In this document: in pieces, positions 61,240-64,000 of the stretch
Numbering within the stretch: the stretch's first letter is position 1
Layout: every line of letters starts with the position of its first letter
The notes under the pieces: model-generated
The model's database searches: none
Told to the model about the DNA's origin: nothing
What the model saw: only the letters and a program-made list of their open reading frames with translations
From: Nocardia harenae NBRC 108248
GTDB taxonomy: Bacteria > Actinomycetota > Actinomycetes > Mycobacteriales > Mycobacteriaceae
Direction: 5' to 3'
Assembly: GCF_001612885.1 (NCBI RefSeq)
Contig: NZ_BDBH01000007.1
Span: 248,001-312,000, forward strand
Length of the DNA: 64,000 nucleotides
Made by a program: the position numbers and the translations under genes

Positions 61240-62061
61240 GTGATCCTCCGTCGCGACTCTTCAGGGTCCGGAACGGGCAGCGCACTGTCCGACGGCCCGC
61301 GCACCGTCCGCCCGCCGTCGCCGCACCCCTCCGGCGCCCGTCCGCCGGAGCTGCCGCCGGAGCTGGTGCCCGCGCACGTCGCGCTGGTGATGGACGGCAA
61401 CGGCCGCTGGGCGCAGGAGCGCGGGCTGGCCCGGACGGCGGGGCACGAGCGCGGCGAGGCGGTGCTCATGGATACCGTCGAGGGCTGCATCGAGATCGGC
61501 GTCAAGTGGCTCAGCGCCTACGCCTTCTCCACCGAGAACTGGCGGCGCAGCCCGGACGAGGTGCGCTTCCTCATGGGCTTCAACCGAGACGTCATCCGCC
61601 GCCGCCGGGACGAGATGCACGAGATGGGCGTCCGGGTGCGTTGGGCCGGGCGGCGGCCGCGGCTGTGGCGCAGCGTGATCAGGGAGCTCGAGGTCGCCGA
61701 GGAACTCACCAGGGACAACACCGTCATGACGCTCACCATGTGCGTCAACTACGGCGGCCGCGCCGAGATCGCCGACGCCGCACGGGAGATCGCGCGCCGG
61801 GTGGCGGCGGGCGAGCTCGACCCGGAGAAGGTCGACGAGGCGACGGTGGCCCGCTTCCTGGACGAGCCGGACATGCCCGACGTCGACCTCTTCCTCCGCC
61901 CCTCCGGCGAGTTCCGCACCTCGAACTTCCTGCTCTGGCAGTCCGCCTACGCCGAATTCGTCTTCCAGGAGACGCTCTTCCCCGACTTCGACCGCCGCAA
62001 CCTGTGGGAGGCCTGCCTGGCCTACGCCCGCCGCGACCGCCGCTTCGGGGCCGCCAAGTGA
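61240..62061 (+). CDS. uppS: Long-chain (2Z)-prenyl diphosphate synthase
   Basis: A 273-residue cis-prenyltransferase. MDGNGRWAQERG (51-62) is the diphosphate-binding signature, followed by LSAYAFSTENWRR and the late DLFLRPSGEFRTSNFLLWQSAYAEFVF. It makes the polyprenyl carrier lipid for peptidoglycan and arabinogalactan; in mycobacteria the gene in this place (Rv2361c) makes decaprenyl diphosphate. A disordered extension of 35 residues precedes the domain. GTG 61240 has CAGGAT 6 bases upstream. Confidence 0.94.
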   Translation: MILRRDSSGSGTGSALSDGPRTVRPPSPHPSGARPPELPPELVPAHVALVMDGNGRWAQERGLARTAGHERGEAVLMDTVEGCIEIGVKWLSAYAFSTENWRRSPDEVRFLMGFNRDVIRRRRDEMHEMGVRVRWAGRRPRLWRSVIRELEVAEELTRDNTVMTLTMCVNYGGRAEIADAAREIARRVAAGELDPEKVDEATVARFLDEPDMPDVDLFLRPSGEFRTSNFLLWQSAYAEFVFQETLFPDFDRRNLWEACLAYARRDRRFGAAK

Positions 62062-62471
62062 GCGAGCTCGACCCCGCCATGGAGCTCAAGGCGTCGGCGG
62101 GCGCGGTGCTCTCCGTCTACGACGTCGACGTGCGGGTGGACAACGACGGCTCGCTGCGCTTCGACTACGAGGGCGCGCTCTGCTCGCTGGACGCCGTCAC
62201 CCTCGCGCCGGGGCTGGACGTGCTCACCCTGACCTGCGTGCTCGCCTGGGACCGCCCGCTCAAGCCCGCGCTGCACAAGCGGGTCGCGGAGCGCAATGCG
62301 ACGCTGCAGTTCGGCTCGATCGTCGTGGTCGCCAGGGAGAAGCTGGCCGACGTGGTGCTGCGCTACACCTTCCCCGCGGTCGGGCTGGCCGACGGCGCGC
62401 TCGGCACCATGCTGCTGCTGGTCCTCTCCGGCGCGGGTAAGGCGCGGCAGGGGCTGGTCGTTCCGGCCTGA
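62058..62471 (+). CDS. Unknown 137-residue protein coupled to uppS
   Basis: A 137-residue protein, GTG start overlapping the uppS stop (GTGA). It looks like an alpha/beta fold: VDVRVDNDGSLRFDYEG, LDVLTLTCVLAWDRPL and LADVVLRYTFPAVGL. The pattern recalls YbjN/secretion-chaperone-like domains, but this is only an impression. A gene of similar size follows uppS in mycobacteria (Rv2360c, from memory). Function unknown. Confidence 0.7.
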   Translation: MSELDPAMELKASAGAVLSVYDVDVRVDNDGSLRFDYEGALCSLDAVTLAPGLDVLTLTCVLAWDRPLKPALHKRVAERNATLQFGSIVVVAREKLADVVLRYTFPAVGLADGALGTMLLLVLSGAGKARQGLVVPA

Positions 62472-62472
62472 G

Positions 62473-63072
62473 TCAGCCGGGGCCGTAGGGGAGCAGGGCG
62501 CGCACCCCGCGCTCCAGCGCCGCCGGTTCCAGGTCGCCGACGATGAGGAACTGCAGCAGGAAGCCGGGAAGCAGCCCGAACAGGGTCGCCGCCACGGCGT
62601 CCAGATCGGCGTCGGCGGGCAGCCACCCCTCCTCGGCCATGCGCTCCGCGTACTCCCGCCACATCTCGCGGATCCCGGTCATCGCCAGCTTGACGTAGCC
62701 GGCCGCCTGAGGGTCGGTGAGCGCCAGCGTCCAGGCCTGCGGCGCCAGCCGCAGCCGGCCCTCCAGGCCGGTGTTCTGCGACATCCACGTGGTCACCGCG
62801 CCGACCACCGCGGCAGGGGTGGGCAGCGGATCGCGGCGGATGGCCTCGATCAGCACCGCCCTGATATCGGTCCCCGCATTCGAGGCCAGCGCCGCGACCA
62901 GCTCGTCCTTGCTCTTGAAGTAGCGGTACACCGCACCGGCCGAGAGCCCGGACTCGGCGAAGACGTCCTGCATCGAGGACTGGTGGAAGCCCTTGCGCGC
63001 GAAGCAGCGCTGCGCCGCGTCCACGATCTGCTGCCTGCGGCGCTCCAGGTGTTCTTCGCTGACTCTCGGCAT
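62473..63072 (-). CDS. TetR family regulator
   Basis: A 199-residue TetR protein. The helix-turn-helix covers about 10-55 (RRRQQIVDAAQRCFARKGFHQ, then SGLSAGAVYRYFKSKDELV). The ligand domain has GLEGRLRLAPQAWTLALTDP. ATG 63072 gives MPRVSEEHLE; an open frame upstream to 63111 overlaps the operator. It is divergent from the membrane protein gene at 63175 and probably represses it. Confidence 0.92.
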   Translation of the reverse strand: MPRVSEEHLERRRQQIVDAAQRCFARKGFHQSSMQDVFAESGLSAGAVYRYFKSKDELVAALASNAGTDIRAVLIEAIRRDPLPTPAAVVGAVTTWMSQNTGLEGRLRLAPQAWTLALTDPQAAGYVKLAMTGIREMWREYAERMAEEGWLPADADLDAVAATLFGLLPGFLLQFLIVGDLEPAALERGVRALLPYGPG

Positions 63073-63087
63073 GGCTCCAAAGTAAAA

Positions 63088-63157
63088 CGGATATTCGTTC
63101 TTGACAACCACGCGGTGGGGTGCGACCGTTGAGCCACCTTAAAAGAACGAACATTCG
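63088..63157. promoter_or_regulatory. Paired TetR-type operator sites
   Basis: CGGATATTCGTTCTT (63088-63102) and AAGAACGAACATTCG (63143-63157) are inverted copies with two or so mismatches, placed symmetrically between the divergent starts at 63072 and 63175. The right copy contains the palindrome CGAACATTCG. TTGACA at 63101-63106 is a perfect -35 box on the plus strand. Confidence 0.65.
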
Positions 63158-63174
63158 ATTTATGGGGAGTGGTC

Positions 63175-64000
63175 ATGAACATCCCGCAGCGCGCGGTCGC
63201 CGTCGGCGTCGGAGCGGCCCTGCTCCAGGCGCTCATGCTGATCGCCTTCGCCTGGCCCGCCGTGCACACCACGCCGCGCGACCTGCCGGTCGCCGTCGCC
63301 GGGCCGGGCGCGGCGCAGATGGTCGAGCGGCTGGGGCAGAGCAGCCCGGGCGTGCTGGAGCCGCGCACCGTCGGCGACGAGGCCGCGGCCCGCACCGCGC
63401 TCACCGAGCACGAGGTCTACGGCGCGATCCTGACCGGGCCGCAGCCGCGGGTGCTCGTCGCCTCGGGGGCGAGCCCGCTGGTCGCGCAGCAGCTCACCCA
63501 GCTCGCGCAGCAGCTCTCCGGTGCACCCGCGGCCACCGCGGTGGAGGATGTGGTGCCGGCCGATCCGGACGACCCGCGCGGCGCCGGCTTCGGGGCCATG
63601 GCGCTGCCGCTGGTGATGTCGGGGATCGCGGCCGGGGTGCTGCTCAGCCTGCTGGTGCCGACGGCGGTGGGGCGGTTCGCCGGGGTATTCACCTTCGCGG
63701 TGGCCGGTGGGCTGCTGAGCATGGTGATCGTGCAGGGCTGGCTGTCCATCCTGCCGGGGGAGTACCTGATGCTGGCCGGGGTCGCGGGGCTGGTCTCGCT
63801 CGCGGTGGCGGGGGCGGTGGCCGGGCTGGCGACCGCGATCGGCCGGGCCGGGATCGGCATCGCCGCGCTCACCATGCTGCTGGTCGGCAATCCGTTCTCC
63901 GCTGCCACCTCGGCGCCGGAGCTGCTGCCGCAGCCGTGGAGCGCGATCGGCCAGGCGCTGCCGCCGGGCGCCGCGGTCTCGCTGCTCCGCTCGGTCGCCT
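63175..64000 (+). CDS. ABC-2/YhgE-like membrane protein, 3' end outside window
   Basis: The frame stays open from ATG 63175 to the window end (275 codons). One N-terminal helix (VGVGAALLQALMLIAFAW) is followed by an extracytoplasmic domain of about 120 residues (LPVAVAGPGAAQMVERL, then YGAILTGPQPRVLVASGAS). At least five more helices start near residue 143 (MALPLVMSGIAAGVLLSLLVP). This layout matches the drug-efflux or lipid-transport membrane proteins related to YhgE/ABC-2 permeases that pair with TetR regulators. ATG follows GGGGAG at 5 bases. Confidence 0.75.
   Translation, partial: MNIPQRAVAVGVGAALLQALMLIAFAWPAVHTTPRDLPVAVAGPGAAQMVERLGQSSPGVLEPRTVGDEAAARTALTEHEVYGAILTGPQPRVLVASGASPLVAQQLTQLAQQLSGAPAATAVEDVVPADPDDPRGAGFGAMALPLVMSGIAAGVLLSLLVPTAVGRFAGVFTFAVAGGLLSMVIVQGWLSILPGEYLMLAGVAGLVSLAVAGAVAGLATAIGRAGIGIAALTMLLVGNPFSAATSAPELLPQPWSAIGQALPPGAAVSLLRSVA

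Overview
The window is about 70% GC. It has many GTG starts, short intergenic spaces and overlapping ATGA/GTGA stop-start junctions. The gene content is that of a mycolic-acid actinobacterium (order Mycobacteriales), most likely Nocardia or a close relative. Markers are the gpgP-octT pair of the methylglucose lipopolysaccharide pathway, a long-chain Z-prenyl diphosphate synthase, an EspG-type ESX chaperone and DUF3558 lipoproteins. From memory, several blocks keep the gene order of Mycobacterium tuberculosis Rv2419c-Rv2391 and Rv2374c-Rv2360c. No rRNA, tRNA, insertion sequence, prophage or CRISPR array was seen.

Layout. 0-8.6 kb: gpgP (cut by the edge), octT, DegV, a TetR/zinc-ribbon pair, a GNAT acetyltransferase, an ATP-dependent DNA ligase, comEA-comEC and holA. 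8.7-11.7 kb: an aldo/keto reductase divergent from an MmyB-type regulator, a small unknown gene and rpsT. 11.9-16.8 kb: the ATP-grasp/alpha-E/transglutaminase operon, an aquaporin and a PemK-like protein. 16.8-25.6 kb: lepA, an ini-like pair (low-complexity protein plus dynamin-like GTPase), a GH15 glucoside hydrolase and two small membrane proteins. 25.6-29.7 kb: a cysteine leader peptide followed by the sulfate ABC importer genes (subI-cysTWA). 29.7-32.6 kb: a large palindromic intergenic region, then an AurF-type diiron oxygenase with its own ferredoxin-NADP reductase. 32.6-39 kb: a hairpin-rich gene-free stretch, an Hsp70-like ATPase with a glycine-rich tail, and several hydrolase/regulator pairs. 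39-45.1 kb: the sulfate assimilation operon sir-cysH-cysD-cysN-cbiX on the minus strand behind a second, four-cysteine leader peptide. 45.2-49.7 kb: hemW and a four-gene ESX-substrate-like cluster. 49.8-62.5 kb: hrcA-dnaJ-rsmE, an MFS/LysR pair, then the housekeeping run phoH-ybeY-corC-like-(cytidine deaminase-like)-era-unknown-recO-uppS-unknown. The end holds a TetR divergent from a membrane protein cut by the edge.

Sulfur metabolism is the main theme. Sulfate is imported (25.8-29.7 kb), activated to APS by CysDN, reduced to sulfite by a 4Fe-4S APS reductase and to sulfide by the siroheme enzyme Sir. Both operons sit behind short leader ORFs of one recognisable peptide family with cysteine codons near the end, so both probably sense cysteine by translation. 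A second theme is promoter architecture: at least a dozen genes have an NANNNT hexamer 6-7 bases before the start codon, the layout of leaderless transcripts. The least explained parts are the dynamin-like GTPase lacking the P-loop lysine, the ESX-like cluster, the Hsp70-like protein, and the palindromes at 29.73-29.88 and 32.70-33.00 kb.
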